Shown here in pieces: positions 8,036 to 16,546 of a DNA stretch of 64,000 nt (within the stretch, counting starts at the first letter, position 1; each line of letters starts with the position of its first letter). The notes beneath the pieces were generated by a model. It had not been told where the DNA came from, did no database searches, and saw only the letters and a list, made by a program, of their open reading frames with translations. The position numbers and the translations under genes are program-made. Source of the DNA: Pseudoalteromonas luteoviolacea (GTDB lineage Bacteria > Pseudomonadota > Gammaproteobacteria > Enterobacterales > Alteromonadaceae); contig NZ_JAGJEH010000002.1 in assembly GCF_018100925.1 (NCBI RefSeq), positions 248,001 through 312,000 of the forward strand. The letters run 5' to 3'.

Positions 8036-9160
8036 CTACAAACGCAGTTTACTTGCTAAATTTGCGTGACCAGCGACTAAATCTTTAGTGAGTTGTTCAT
8101 CTGGTGTTGTGCCATAGGCATGTTTGACCGCTGTACCACCTAGCACAATCGCCCCCTTGCGTGGGAACATATAAAGGTAACCTTCAGAGGTGGGGACAAC
8201 ATAGGAGTAGTTTATTTCGGGCTGTGGCAATAGGTGCGTCATTTGGCCTTGTATAGGATACATGCTGGTATCATCGAATAGTTTGCTTGCCCCCAATCCA
8301 GTGCAATTAACAATCACTTTTTCTTTGAGCGCCAAGACTTCATCTCGGTTATTGAATGTTGTCTGCTTTAACTGGGCCCCTGCAAGCAGTGCGTCTTGCA
8401 ATAGCGCTGGCAGGTATAGCATTGGATCTATCAGCAGCGCTTTCATATAGCTTTGAAATGGATAACCAAACAAGTTATCTTCTGTACTTGCAGCAAGCTC
8501 TGGATATAAATCGTTGCCCCCGGGTAGCGGCCTTTTAAAGTGCCGGACTTCAGGCAAGAGTAAATGGTAATTGTGCCAATAGACACCGTACTTAGGTCGA
8601 TTGACATAGGTAAGAAAACGCGAAAATGCTCCGCGGATAATGTGTGTGTCTTGTGCTAAAAATTTATCAGAAACTATCTCTCTATCGAAGTAACTACTTG
8701 GAAGCCAAACAGCTGCTGCAATATCTGAGGTGGTATGAGGTGGAAAGTCCTCAGCGTAAATAGTGACACTAAAACCTTCTTGTGCGAGCAGCAATGCTGT
8801 TGTGATCCCCATAACCCCAGAACCGAGCACGGCAATGTCTCTGGAAAGGGGCTTGCTGGCAAGTTGGGCCGCCACGATGGAGGTACCCCAAGATAAACTG
8901 ATCCCACCGCCGCCATGGCCATAGTTGTGTACGACAGTTTTATTCCCAAGTTGTTCAGCCTCTAATCGATAACCTTCTGGTCTAAATGGACGCAGGCCAA
9001 CAACAGAGTGAGTCACTCTACGCATCGAAGCCTTAATGGGCTGGTAGTGACTATAGCGGCTAGGTTTTGACTGGATCGCACTGGGGACTGTCGAACAAGA
9101 AGCTAGGCTAAGCGCGCCAATTCCATACCCTGCACTAATTAAAAGTTCTCGTCTATTCAT
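8036..9160 (-). CDS. DAAO-family FAD-dependent oxidase, exported, permuted order
   Basis: A 374-residue flavoprotein. The N-terminus MNRRELLISAGYGIGALSLA with an ASC lipobox-like site resembles a Tat or lipoprotein signal. The unusual feature is order: the segment GLRPFRPEGYRLEAE and HNYGHGGGGISLSWG, normally near the C-terminus of D-amino-acid oxidases where it contacts the substrate carboxylate and the flavin, occurs at about residues 55-105. It is followed by the Rossmann motif GSGVMGITTA, normally at the N-terminus, and the rest of the DAAO fold. This looks like a circular permutation. Oxidation of a D-amino acid or related amine is expected, in the periplasm or at the membrane. An AAGGAGGTG ribosome site precedes the ATG. 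Confidence 0.75.
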   Translation of the reverse strand: MNRRELLISAGYGIGALSLASCSTVPSAIQSKPSRYSHYQPIKASMRRVTHSVVGLRPFRPEGYRLEAEQLGNKTVVHNYGHGGGGISLSWGTSIVAAQLASKPLSRDIAVLGSGVMGITTALLLAQEGFSVTIYAEDFPPHTTSDIAAAVWLPSSYFDREIVSDKFLAQDTHIIRGAFSRFLTYVNRPKYGVYWHNYHLLLPEVRHFKRPLPGGNDLYPELAASTEDNLFGYPFQSYMKALLIDPMLYLPALLQDALLAGAQLKQTTFNNRDEVLALKEKVIVNCTGLGASKLFDDTSMYPIQGQMTHLLPQPEINYSYVVPTSEGYLYMFPRKGAIVLGGTAVKHAYGTTPDEQLTKDLVAGHANLASKLRL

Positions 9161-9528
9161 TGCAGAACACCTCCTTTTGCATTGTTATACCATAACGTTG
9201 TACCTAAAAAGATAAAAAAGTAAAGCGTAATACGACGTACAGCTCTTTCGACCATGCCTTATGTTTGCGCCAGTAATCATCAAATGGCTCATAATAGTTA
9301 AAGTAAATATGCTAATTTTTACATTCGTTTACGGTAAAACTCTGGCAATAATATGTGGTATTGCTCTGAATTTATTAAGTATATACGGAAGCACTTGATG
9401 ATTTTGTTGTTTACGTATTTTCAGGTTATTGCGCTTTAAGCTCCTATTTTGTTAGCTTCATAGGTGTGTAGTGGTGATTGGTACAACTCAATCGTTACAG
9501 TGAACGTTGGCATTAAAGTGGGTGAGGT
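9161..9528. other. Intergenic region between divergent genes
   Basis: About 370 AT-rich bases holding both promoters for the DAAO-family gene (minus) and the small membrane protein gene (plus). Apart from the possible Zur-like site I see no RNA gene or repeat. Confidence 0.5.
9183..9197. promoter_or_regulatory. Possible Zur-like site upstream of DAAO-family gene
   Basis: TGTTATACCATAACG matches the Zur core at 12 of 14 defined positions and lies 23 bases upstream of the start codon, where it would overlap the promoter. A match this weak can occur by chance, so I rate it low. Confidence 0.3.
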
Positions 9529-9954
9529 ATGTTAAACGAAGAAATAAAAATTGATACACCAAGGTGGTTTAAAGCGCTACATCTCGCTGTCATGTGTGTA
9601 TTTTCGATTGTAATCGCAAGCTTTACATATATTGGGCTCTATACAGGCTTTGAATTGACCTTACTAATTGTTGCAAAAGCGGTTTTTTATTCTTACTTAG
9701 TATTTACTGTGTTTATGAATATAAGGTGTTTAAAATACTATGGCGTCCATTTCGTCATCAAAAATAATAAAGTTTATTATCATAAAAACACTGCAATAAC
9801 AGAGTATGAACTAGATGAACTTGAGTTCGAAGAGTACGCGTTGTCGGGTATATATAAAATTCAAACCAAAAATGGCGATGTGCTAGCCATTATGCATAGC
9901 TGGCTGCCAGGAGGGCAAATATTAGTATCTAATCTAGGCCGCTGTATTGACTAA
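9529..9954 (+). CDS. Small membrane protein of unknown function
   Basis: A 141-residue protein with two predicted transmembrane helices, roughly residues 14-38 and 44-66, then a soluble domain of about 70 residues rich in beta-strand-like and acidic segments (YELDELEFEEY). This topology resembles small PH-like bacterial membrane proteins, but I cannot name the family. GTGAGGT precedes the ATG. It is alone on its strand and faces the two-component operon. Confidence 0.55.
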   Translation: MLNEEIKIDTPRWFKALHLAVMCVFSIVIASFTYIGLYTGFELTLLIVAKAVFYSYLVFTVFMNIRCLKYYGVHFVIKNNKVYYHKNTAITEYELDELEFEEYALSGIYKIQTKNGDVLAIMHSWLPGGQILVSNLGRCID

Positions 9955-10066
9955 CTTTACAAGCAATAAGTCTGTGAGCGAAATGCCATCATCAGAGTTC
10001 GGTTTTTTGAAAACTTATTATTCACAGCGTGTTTAAGCTGTATTTTATTGAATGTAAACTCATCTC

Positions 10067-10093
10067 TAAATGCGTATTCTTGCTGCGCATTTA
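10067..10093 (-). terminator. Hairpin at the end of the two-component operon
   Basis: TAAATGCG / CGCATTTA 8-bp inverted repeat overlapping the histidine kinase stop codon. It lacks a strong T tract, so termination is only probable. Confidence 0.4.
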
Positions 10094-11356
10094 ATAATCG
10101 GGGTTCTTAGGCTCCGTTGAGTTTGCTTGAAGTGGCTGGAATTCAATCACAGACTGATACCACTTTGCGTGTTTATCAATTTGATAGTGCCATTCATGCT
10201 GCTCACATATACGTTGAATGATGATGCTCCCTAGCCCAAAGCCAGCGGATTGCCCGCTATCTTGTTGAACGCCAACTGGGTTTCTTATGCTTAGACTACT
10301 TTCATTGGCCTCAATGATTATTTGACCGTGACAACCATGCTGTATTGCGTTTCGCAGCAAGTTTGTCATGACAATTTCGGCGGGTATCTTGTCTATCATT
10401 GGCAGTACGGTGAAATCACCGTGTTGAGAAATCACTTGATCCTGACTTGCTGCACGCTCCGAAAAGTTGGTAATAACCACCGACAGCACGTCAGACAAAC
10501 AAACAGGCTCGCACGCAATACTTCGTTGCTCACGAGACAAACTGAGCAGCATTTCAATGATATCGCTCATACTTGCTGTAGCGCGTTCAATTCGCTTTAG
10601 GGGCTTTTGCCACTTGCTGTCAGTGACTTCTTGCATCTGTAGCAAAGATAAAGCCCCCTTAATGACTGTCACCGGAGTTCGTAACTCGTGGCTAGCAAAG
10701 CCGGTAAATTCGCGCTCACGACGAATAAAATTTTCAATGCGTTGGCTGTACTCAACGAGCGTTTTTACCAATAATCCGAGTTCATTGTCTTGGGGATAAT
10801 GATAAGAAATGGGTTGCTGCGGGTTGGATTGACGGGCATTAATTTGATCGATAAGCAAGTACATAGGCGCCAATGCCCGTTTTAAAATGACATGGAAAAA
10901 GAATAAAAACACCAGCAATAAAATTAAAAAGCCAACAAGGATGAGCTGCATCATCATTTGCTCGGTTTCTTCTGACAGTTCAACCTCATTGACATCAGAT
11001 AAAAAAACCAAAAACTGTTGAGGGGAGTGATTAACAATCGCGTAGTGATAGTCCAATTCATTGGGGTGATTCAATTCGTGGACACCTGCTGTCCAATTAT
11101 TTATGTATTGGCTAAAATTATTGGGAAGATCTGAAATGGACGGGTAGACACTAATATGAGGCGGTAAATAGGGCACAGTTCCTTGCGCCTTTGCTGCTAA
11201 ATAATGAGAGATTGTTATTTGTAATTGTTTTTCAAAAATATGATCTTCAATTTTTTTTGATGCTGCAAACACGAGTAATACACTCACCAATGACAGCAAT
11301 ACAAAGCTCACTGAATATGCCAGCTTGATCCGTTGACTGAGACTAAAATGTGTCAT
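10091..11356 (-). CDS. Sensor histidine kinase
   Basis: A 421-residue membrane kinase. Transmembrane helices at about residues 13-32 and 136-156 enclose a periplasmic sensor of roughly 100 residues with no recognisable ligand motif. A HAMP-like linker follows, then the dimerisation/phosphoacceptor box FASHELRTPV with His223, and a C-terminal ATPase domain with N box NLLRNAIQHG and G box GFGLGS. It overlaps the response-regulator gene by four bases (ATGA), so the two are co-translated and form a cognate pair. The stimulus is unknown. Confidence 0.92.
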   Translation of the reverse strand: MTHFSLSQRIKLAYSVSFVLLSLVSVLLVFAASKKIEDHIFEKQLQITISHYLAAKAQGTVPYLPPHISVYPSISDLPNNFSQYINNWTAGVHELNHPNELDYHYAIVNHSPQQFLVFLSDVNEVELSEETEQMMMQLILVGFLILLLVFLFFFHVILKRALAPMYLLIDQINARQSNPQQPISYHYPQDNELGLLVKTLVEYSQRIENFIRREREFTGFASHELRTPVTVIKGALSLLQMQEVTDSKWQKPLKRIERATASMSDIIEMLLSLSREQRSIACEPVCLSDVLSVVITNFSERAASQDQVISQHGDFTVLPMIDKIPAEIVMTNLLRNAIQHGCHGQIIIEANESSLSIRNPVGVQQDSGQSAGFGLGSIIIQRICEQHEWHYQIDKHAKWYQSVIEFQPLQANSTEPKNPDY

Positions 11357-12051
11357 GCTTGTTCCTTATTTGACGCTCGCTCAAGCCGATACCCTTGACC
11401 ATGTTTACCTATGATAGATACTTCATTACTACATTTACTTAGAGATTTTCGTAAGTTGTAGATGTGACTGCGGAGAATATCCCGCTGTGGTTGTAGGTCG
11501 CCCCATAATGCAAACTCGATCTCACTTTTGGCGACTAACTCAGGATGTGCTTTGGTGAGCAACCACATAATCTTAAAAGTGCTTGGGTTTAAATTAAGCG
11601 GGACATTGTCGATATTGGCGGATTGCGTCTTTTCATTGAGCGCGATGCCATTTACGACGATATGGTGCTGATACTGTTTTTGATTCTTTCGGACCTGTGC
11701 CTGAATTCGCGCATATAACTCAGGCATGTCAAAGGGTTTAACTATGTAGTCGTCAGCACCTGAGTTGAAGCCAAGCAGCTTGTCGTCTAGGGTATCTTTA
11801 GCGGTCAGCATCAAAATAGGAATATCGCCACAGGGTAGAGTACGAATACGCTGAGTGGCTTGTAACCCATCGAGTTTTGGCATCATAACATCCATGATGA
11901 GTACATCAAATACCTCTGACTCCATAAGCGATACAGCCATTTTCCCGTCATATGCATAGTCTACGTGGTGGCCGCTTAACTCGAGAAAATCACCAATATT
12001 CTCGGCGATATCTAAATGGTCTTCGGCAATGAGTACTCTCAATTTGGTCAT
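11353..12051 (-). CDS. OmpR-family response regulator
   Basis: A 232-residue regulator with a receiver domain (acidic pair Glu10/Asp11, phosphoacceptor Asp54 in LIMDVMMP, conserved LTAKD and IVKPF) and a C-terminal winged helix ending in IGKHGQGYRL. It is the first gene of the kinase operon. Its promoter region is shared with the divergent lipoprotein gene and contains two inverted 18-bp copies of one sequence, the likely binding sites of this regulator, implying autoregulation and control of the lipoprotein. Confidence 0.92.
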   Translation of the reverse strand: MTKLRVLIAEDHLDIAENIGDFLELSGHHVDYAYDGKMAVSLMESEVFDVLIMDVMMPKLDGLQATQRIRTLPCGDIPILMLTAKDTLDDKLLGFNSGADDYIVKPFDMPELYARIQAQVRKNQKQYQHHIVVNGIALNEKTQSANIDNVPLNLNPSTFKIMWLLTKAHPELVAKSEIEFALWGDLQPQRDILRSHIYNLRKSLSKCSNEVSIIGKHGQGYRLERASNKEQA

Positions 12052-12120
12052 ATATCCTCAGCAGTATTTTTACAGGCTACGGTCGCTGTGCTTCCTTATG
12101 CCGCTTAGTATACGCACTAA

Positions 12121-12138
12121 AATGTCAATAAAGTGTCG
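12121..12138 (+). promoter_or_regulatory. Operator copy A, two-component system promoter
   Basis: AATGTCAATAAAGTGTCG, containing a direct TGTC repeat (TGTCAATAAAGTGTC) of the kind OmpR-type regulators bind. The exact reverse complement occurs at 12219-12236. This copy lies 70-87 bases upstream of the response-regulator ATG. Confidence 0.7.
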
Positions 12139-12218
12139 TCAGATCCCGAAAGCATTATTTGACCCTTCTCGCGCATTTAAGTGCTGTTTTTTTTAAATAA
12201 AAAATATGTTTGCTCTAT

Positions 12219-12236
12219 CGACACTTTATTGACATT
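12219..12236 (-). promoter_or_regulatory. Operator copy B, lipoprotein promoter
   Basis: CGACACTTTATTGACATT is the perfect reverse complement of copy A and lies 44-61 bases upstream of the lipoprotein ATG, over the probable -35 region. The mirrored layout lets one regulator control both divergent promoters. Confidence 0.7.
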
Positions 12237-12279
12237 CATCCCTTTACATTGGTGGCAATTTTAACAAGGAGCCAATGTA

Positions 12280-13923
12280 ATGAAATTTTCTAAATCAATC
12301 ACTGCAATATCGATTGCACTAATGCTTAGCGCGTGTGGTAGCGACAATGATCTTCAACAAAAGCTAAAGGGGACGATTCCAAAGAACACAGATATAGTGT
12401 CGCCGATAGTTCAGCCCCAACTTCGAGAACTCAAGCTTGAAGTGCCCGAGCAGGACGATGTCATGGTTGAAGACTTTCCAATCGCGCAATATGTGACTTA
12501 TCCAGATGACCAACAACACATCGATGCGATATCCAGTATTGATGTAAATTGGCCTAAGATTAATGTACATCAAGCAGGCAAAGAGTATGGCTATATAGAT
12601 GTTGACGCTTCTGAATTGTTTTACTACGCAAGTCCTTTGAATAGCAGCATTGCTAATGCTGCCACAGATCTTGAGAGACACGATGATTTTGTGTGGTTTG
12701 TAACAGGCAGCAGTACACTTCACCGGCTAAATTTAGCGGACAATATCAGCCACCACTGGTTGTTGATAGACAGTGATGAGTTCACCGAAGTTGCCATCGA
12801 TGAATCAAACCCAAACTACGTTTGGATGTATGACCAATCTCAACATGCACTCACTTACTTTAACGCATCGACTGATGTAGCGACCAAATTTACGTTACTT
12901 GGCGAGTTCACAATTGCTGGACTGACTTTGGCTGACGATCAGCTGATTGTGCTCGCCCATGACCACGGTGACTATATGGTAATGGCTTATCAGGCACAAG
13001 GGGCTGAAGTTGAACATATTGCTTCATGGCATCTGGCTGGTTTTGAAGGGAAAGAATTTAATGACATAGCGCTTGCGCCAGATGGTCGTGTTGTCTTAAG
13101 TACACCAGATGTGGAAAATAATATTTATCTTGTAGCGGATAAATCTGAATTAATTGGAGATGGTCCCATCGAGGATACCGCTACGCTAGAAGTTGTGCAG
13201 AGATATGAGTTAGATGAAGCGATTGCTCAGCCTTCCGGGATTTGGCCAAACCAAGATCAGTCGTGGACTTTGATCACAGATCAAGCTGAAGTTTTCCACC
13301 TAGATAGTGATTTTAAGTTGCTAGAGCGACATGAGATCGATTTTGACAGTGTGAATTGCAATCAAGGTTGTACAGAGGCAATAGTTGGGGATGATAACGT
13401 ATTTTTTGCATTAGCTGATGGCGGCTTAGTTGGTCAATTTAATCGAGTCGGGGAGCACTATGTTTTGCACCAAGAGTTTCAGATTGAGGTGACAGACGAA
13501 AAAGGTGCGCTCTATAGTTACTCGGGTTTGGGACATGACGCGACGTCCGGTGACTTTTACGTAGTGCCAGATCAGAACGGCGAAGAGCAAGCTGATATAT
13601 TGATTGTTTTAGATGGCGAGTTTAACGTAAAAGCCAAGCACCCGATCACCTATTCGGGCGACACACAGGGCAGCATTTACCAGTTTGATGCACAAGGGGT
13701 ACACTTCAGTAACGGATTTGTTTATGTTGTCTCTGAGCAATTTACCAAGGTTTTGAAGTTAAACCTTGAAGGCGAAATAGTTGCGGTAATTGATCTTAAT
13801 GAAGAAGATGTTATGGAGCCCAGTGACATCGCAATTCGTGATGGGCACGTTTATATTGTAGGTGACCATGAAAACGGCGATCCAGTACCACCAATCACTG
13901 CGTTTAAAGTCGAAGAGGAATAA
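12280..13923 (+). CDS. SdiA-regulated-type beta-propeller lipoprotein
   Basis: A 547-residue exported lipoprotein with lipobox MLSACG near residue 19, then repeated blades with motifs such as LGHDATSGDFYVV and MEPSDIAIRDGHVYIVGD. The C-terminal half matches the SdiA-regulated (YjiK-like) propeller family, whose biochemical role is unknown; the N-terminal half looks like further blades. AAGGAG sits upstream of the ATG. The gene diverges from the two-component operon and shares its operators, so it is a probable target and perhaps a sensor accessory. A strong terminator follows. Confidence 0.75.
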   Translation: MKFSKSITAISIALMLSACGSDNDLQQKLKGTIPKNTDIVSPIVQPQLRELKLEVPEQDDVMVEDFPIAQYVTYPDDQQHIDAISSIDVNWPKINVHQAGKEYGYIDVDASELFYYASPLNSSIANAATDLERHDDFVWFVTGSSTLHRLNLADNISHHWLLIDSDEFTEVAIDESNPNYVWMYDQSQHALTYFNASTDVATKFTLLGEFTIAGLTLADDQLIVLAHDHGDYMVMAYQAQGAEVEHIASWHLAGFEGKEFNDIALAPDGRVVLSTPDVENNIYLVADKSELIGDGPIEDTATLEVVQRYELDEAIAQPSGIWPNQDQSWTLITDQAEVFHLDSDFKLLERHEIDFDSVNCNQGCTEAIVGDDNVFFALADGGLVGQFNRVGEHYVLHQEFQIEVTDEKGALYSYSGLGHDATSGDFYVVPDQNGEEQADILIVLDGEFNVKAKHPITYSGDTQGSIYQFDAQGVHFSNGFVYVVSEQFTKVLKLNLEGEIVAVIDLNEEDVMEPSDIAIRDGHVYIVGDHENGDPVPPITAFKVEEE

Positions 13924-13934
13924 GCAATTAAGAG

Positions 13935-13969
13935 ATGATACCAGCTACTAAGTGGCTGGTATCATTTTC
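13935..13969 (+). terminator. Rho-independent terminator
   Basis: Inverted repeat ATGATACCAGC / GCTGGTATCAT (11 bp) followed by TTTTC, just after the lipoprotein stop codon. Confidence 0.8.
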
Positions 13970-14003
13970 ATAAGAAGTAAAAAATAGAGTACACAAGAGT
14001 GGC

Positions 14004-14324
14004 TTATGACGGTACTGTACTTGGTATCGAAAAAGGTCGAATATCGTGATTAGAAAAGTGCACTCTGTAGCAAGGGTGTGTACTCCATAAACCATCTGTT
14101 TTTCGTGTTTCATAATCTACACTGAAAGCGACTATTTTGCTCCCAGAAGCGTCAAGTTCAGCAGCCGTGCCACAGTAACGAACATAAATATCTCTCAGAG
14201 CCTCAAAAAATTTACCGCTGGTAATAGGTCTATCGGGTAACCGTTTTTTATTTTGATCGGTATACAGCTGTGAAGGTTGTTCTGCTGTGTAGTGTGCTGT
14301 ACTGTCTTGCTTGGATTTACCCAT
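14004..14324 (-). CDS. Hypothetical protein, 106 residues
   Basis: A soluble protein with a polar N-terminus (MGKSKQDSTAHYTAEQ) and a segment around ITSGKFFEALRDIYVRYCGT. No signal peptide, membrane helix or known motif is visible, and I do not recognise the family. An AAGGGATAT ribosome-site-like stretch precedes the ATG. It stands alone, convergent with the lipoprotein gene. Confidence 0.5.
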   Translation of the reverse strand: MGKSKQDSTAHYTAEQPSQLYTDQNKKRLPDRPITSGKFFEALRDIYVRYCGTAAELDASGSKIVAFSVDYETRKTDGLWSTHPCYRVHFSNHDIRPFSIPSTVPS

Positions 14325-14784
14325 GCGAATATCCCTTCCAAATATTAATGTTACATTTATTTTACATTGTGAGTGGTTTAAGATTCAAGGTATTTTAGCG
14401 AATTGTAACCCGGTTTTGATCTTGAGCAGTTCAGCTAAAAATTTGAAGCGATGGCTTTTTCGCTCCTAGGTGCAAGCTGCGTATATGTAATTGCAAAACG
14501 TAGTGTGACGAAAAAACGAAAAGGAAATTCAACTCCATTATACATCTCGATTAATAGCGAGATATTAATGACAGGAAAATCGTCATGCCTAAAAAGGAAT
14601 AACTGATAATGGGTTAACGCTTTTGATAGACCAATTGTATTTATTTATTATTTATTTGTTGGTTTTTTTCTTTTATATATTTCATATTTGAGAGTGCGTC
14701 GAATAGGTGTTTTTTTGAGATTGGATAACATGTTATGTTTAGCCAATAAATGAGCCGATTTTCACAGCTGAGTATTAAACCGAG
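14325..14784. other. Intergenic region
   Basis: About 460 AT-rich bases between divergent genes. I see only a short inverted repeat (ATCTCG / CGAGAT, 14544-14563) and no credible gene. Confidence 0.4.
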
Positions 14785-15912
14785 ATGCCAGAACCATTTA
14801 AAAATGTATTTGATATAGAGCTTATTCGTCTTATGGCGCTCCACTTTCGCCGAGCATTCCCTGATTTTAAGTCTGAAGACTTCATTTCAGAGATTGAAAG
14901 AGATTTAGACAAACTAGAATTCAAGCAGCGCAGTCAGAGAATTTGTGAGGCGATGCAGATGTATCTGCCTGAGGAGTTTGAAGCCGCTGCAAAGATCATT
15001 GAACGATCTTTAGGGGATCAAATCGCAGGTGAGTGGAGTCTGGCAGCATGCAATGAGAATGGGATTTCAGGTTGGGCAATCATTCCCATGAGTGATTATG
15101 TAGCCGCAAAAGGCAAAAACCATTTTGAACTTTCGATGCACCTACTCAAAGAGCTGACTAAGCGAAATACTTCAGAATTTGCCATACGACATTTTTTAAT
15201 CACTGAGCCTGATCGCACGTTAGAAGTGATGAAAACCTGGGCTGTAGATTCTGATGTAAATGTACGGCGGCTGGCAAGTGAAGGGTGCAGGCCTAGGTTA
15301 CCTTGGGGCTTGCAATTAAAACAATATATTGTCGACCCAGAACCAGTGATTGAGTTACTGGAAATATTGAAAGACGATCCCAGTGAATATGTTAGGCGAT
15401 CTGTGGCAAACAATCTGAATGATATTGCAAAAGATCATCAGGAGAGAGTGTCTGACATTGCCGCTGCGTGGCTTTGTAATGCCAGCGCGGATCGAACGGC
15501 ATTGGTTAAACATGCCTGTCGAACCTTAATTAAAAAAGGTCATATTAAGACGCTAAATGTGCTTGGATATGGCGATGTGAATCTGCGTTCAGTAACGCTG
15601 AATACCTCGTCACCAGTACTTAATTTTGGCGATCATATCGAACTTACAGCTCAGATTGTAAGTGATAGTAGGGCGGCGCAATCTTTGATAGTAGATTATA
15701 TTGTGCATCATCAAAAAGCCAATGGCACGACATCTCCTAAGGTATTCAAATGGAAATCAATCCAGCTTCACCCAGGTAAATCGATACAACTTAAAAAGAA
15801 GCATGCTGTTAAGGCTATTACAACTCGTACCTACTACCCAGGTATACACAAGGTTGAACTGCAAATTAATGGTAAAGTTGTCGCAAATACTCAGTTTGAT
15901 TTGGTGATGTAA
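14785..15912 (+). CDS. alkC: AlkC-type DNA alkylation repair glycosylase
   Basis: A 375-residue HEAT-like-repeat protein. The start MPEPFKNVFDIELI is typical of AlkC, followed by helical repeats up to about residue 260, including SDVNVRRLASEGCRPRLPWG. The C-terminal 110 residues, from VNLRSVTLNTSSPVLNFGD, form an Ig-like beta domain, which in AlkC inserts into the DNA and separates it from AlkD. AlkC enzymes excise 3-methyladenine and 3-methylcytosine from DNA. The ATG has only a weak ribosome site. It is monocistronic with no ada or alkB nearby. Confidence 0.85.
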   Translation: MPEPFKNVFDIELIRLMALHFRRAFPDFKSEDFISEIERDLDKLEFKQRSQRICEAMQMYLPEEFEAAAKIIERSLGDQIAGEWSLAACNENGISGWAIIPMSDYVAAKGKNHFELSMHLLKELTKRNTSEFAIRHFLITEPDRTLEVMKTWAVDSDVNVRRLASEGCRPRLPWGLQLKQYIVDPEPVIELLEILKDDPSEYVRRSVANNLNDIAKDHQERVSDIAAAWLCNASADRTALVKHACRTLIKKGHIKTLNVLGYGDVNLRSVTLNTSSPVLNFGDHIELTAQIVSDSRAAQSLIVDYIVHHQKANGTTSPKVFKWKSIQLHPGKSIQLKKKHAVKAITTRTYYPGIHKVELQINGKVVANTQFDLVM

Positions 15913-16249
15913 GCTGTGGAGCTGTGACGGAAAAAACCCCGACAATGGTGGAGAGATCATAGTCCTGAGTATTTACTCATCTCTAATGCTATTTCTTCCC
16001 ATGCGAGTTGCTTGCAATTATGAGAACAAAAGCTAGAGTATTGTCCTGCGCTGTCATTTTTCTGCAGTATGATAAATTTTCAATATAATAAATAACTTAT
16101 AAAACAAACATCTAAAGTGCCTCCTATATGATGGGTACTTTTTTAACTTGCATTGTGTATGTTTTTTGAACACAGTCTTGTAAGCAAGTGCAGCAATATG
16201 CCGTGCTTGTTTAATTGATAATAGTTGAAAATTAACAACAGGAATTATT
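15913..16249. other. Intergenic region upstream of small GG-leader peptide
   Basis: About 340 AT-rich bases. Only very short ORFs occur; I see no modification enzyme or RNA gene. It should hold the promoter of the small peptide gene. Confidence 0.4.
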
Positions 16250-16408
16250 ATGAAGCTCAACAAAGTAAGTTTAAAAAAATTAAGCAACAATAAAAATTTG
16301 AACGACATGCAAACACGCCAAATTGGTGGTGGCGCTTCGGCTTACAGCAAAGACTTTGGTGCATGCCATACCGCACCAGTGTTTTGTCCGACCAAAATTA
16401 TTTGCTAA
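16250..16408 (+). CDS. Small double-glycine leader peptide, possible bacteriocin/RiPP precursor
   Basis: A 52-residue ORF with AGGA 7-10 bases upstream of its ATG. The N-terminal half (MKLNKVSLKKLSN to MQTRQIGGG) is a basic, hydrophilic leader ending in Gly26-Gly27-Gly28, as in class II bacteriocins and Bacteroidetes-type GG-leader RiPPs. The 24-residue remainder is small, aromatic and has three cysteines (39, 46 and the last residue 52). A hairpin follows the stop codon, and a CPBP membrane protease, a family often linked to bacteriocin immunity or processing, lies 138 bases downstream. No LanB/C/M, radical SAM enzyme or peptidase-containing ABC exporter is in the window, so the class is open. 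Confidence 0.7.
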   Translation: MKLNKVSLKKLSNNKNLNDMQTRQIGGGASAYSKDFGACHTAPVFCPTKIIC

Positions 16409-16414
16409 TGAGAT

Positions 16415-16437
16415 CTAGCCCAGTTTAGCTGGGCTAG
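16415..16437 (+). terminator. Hairpin after small peptide gene
   Basis: CTAGCCCAG / CTGGGCTAG 9-bp stem with a 5-base loop, 7 bases after the stop codon, without a strong T tract. It may end or attenuate transcription before the protease gene, giving more peptide than protease. Confidence 0.6.
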
Positions 16438-16546
16438 AATCATATTAAAAATTTATACAATTCATAGGATTATTTAACGTACAATATCTCTCAACTAACC
16501 ATTTTTATGTGCTTGTGTGAATAGCATAAGTTAAGTAGCGTTTGAG

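Noticed and set aside
16054..16308. 84-residue minus-strand ORF over the GG-leader gene
   Set aside because: Low-complexity Leu/Phe/Lys sequence arising from AT-rich DNA; no ribosome site.
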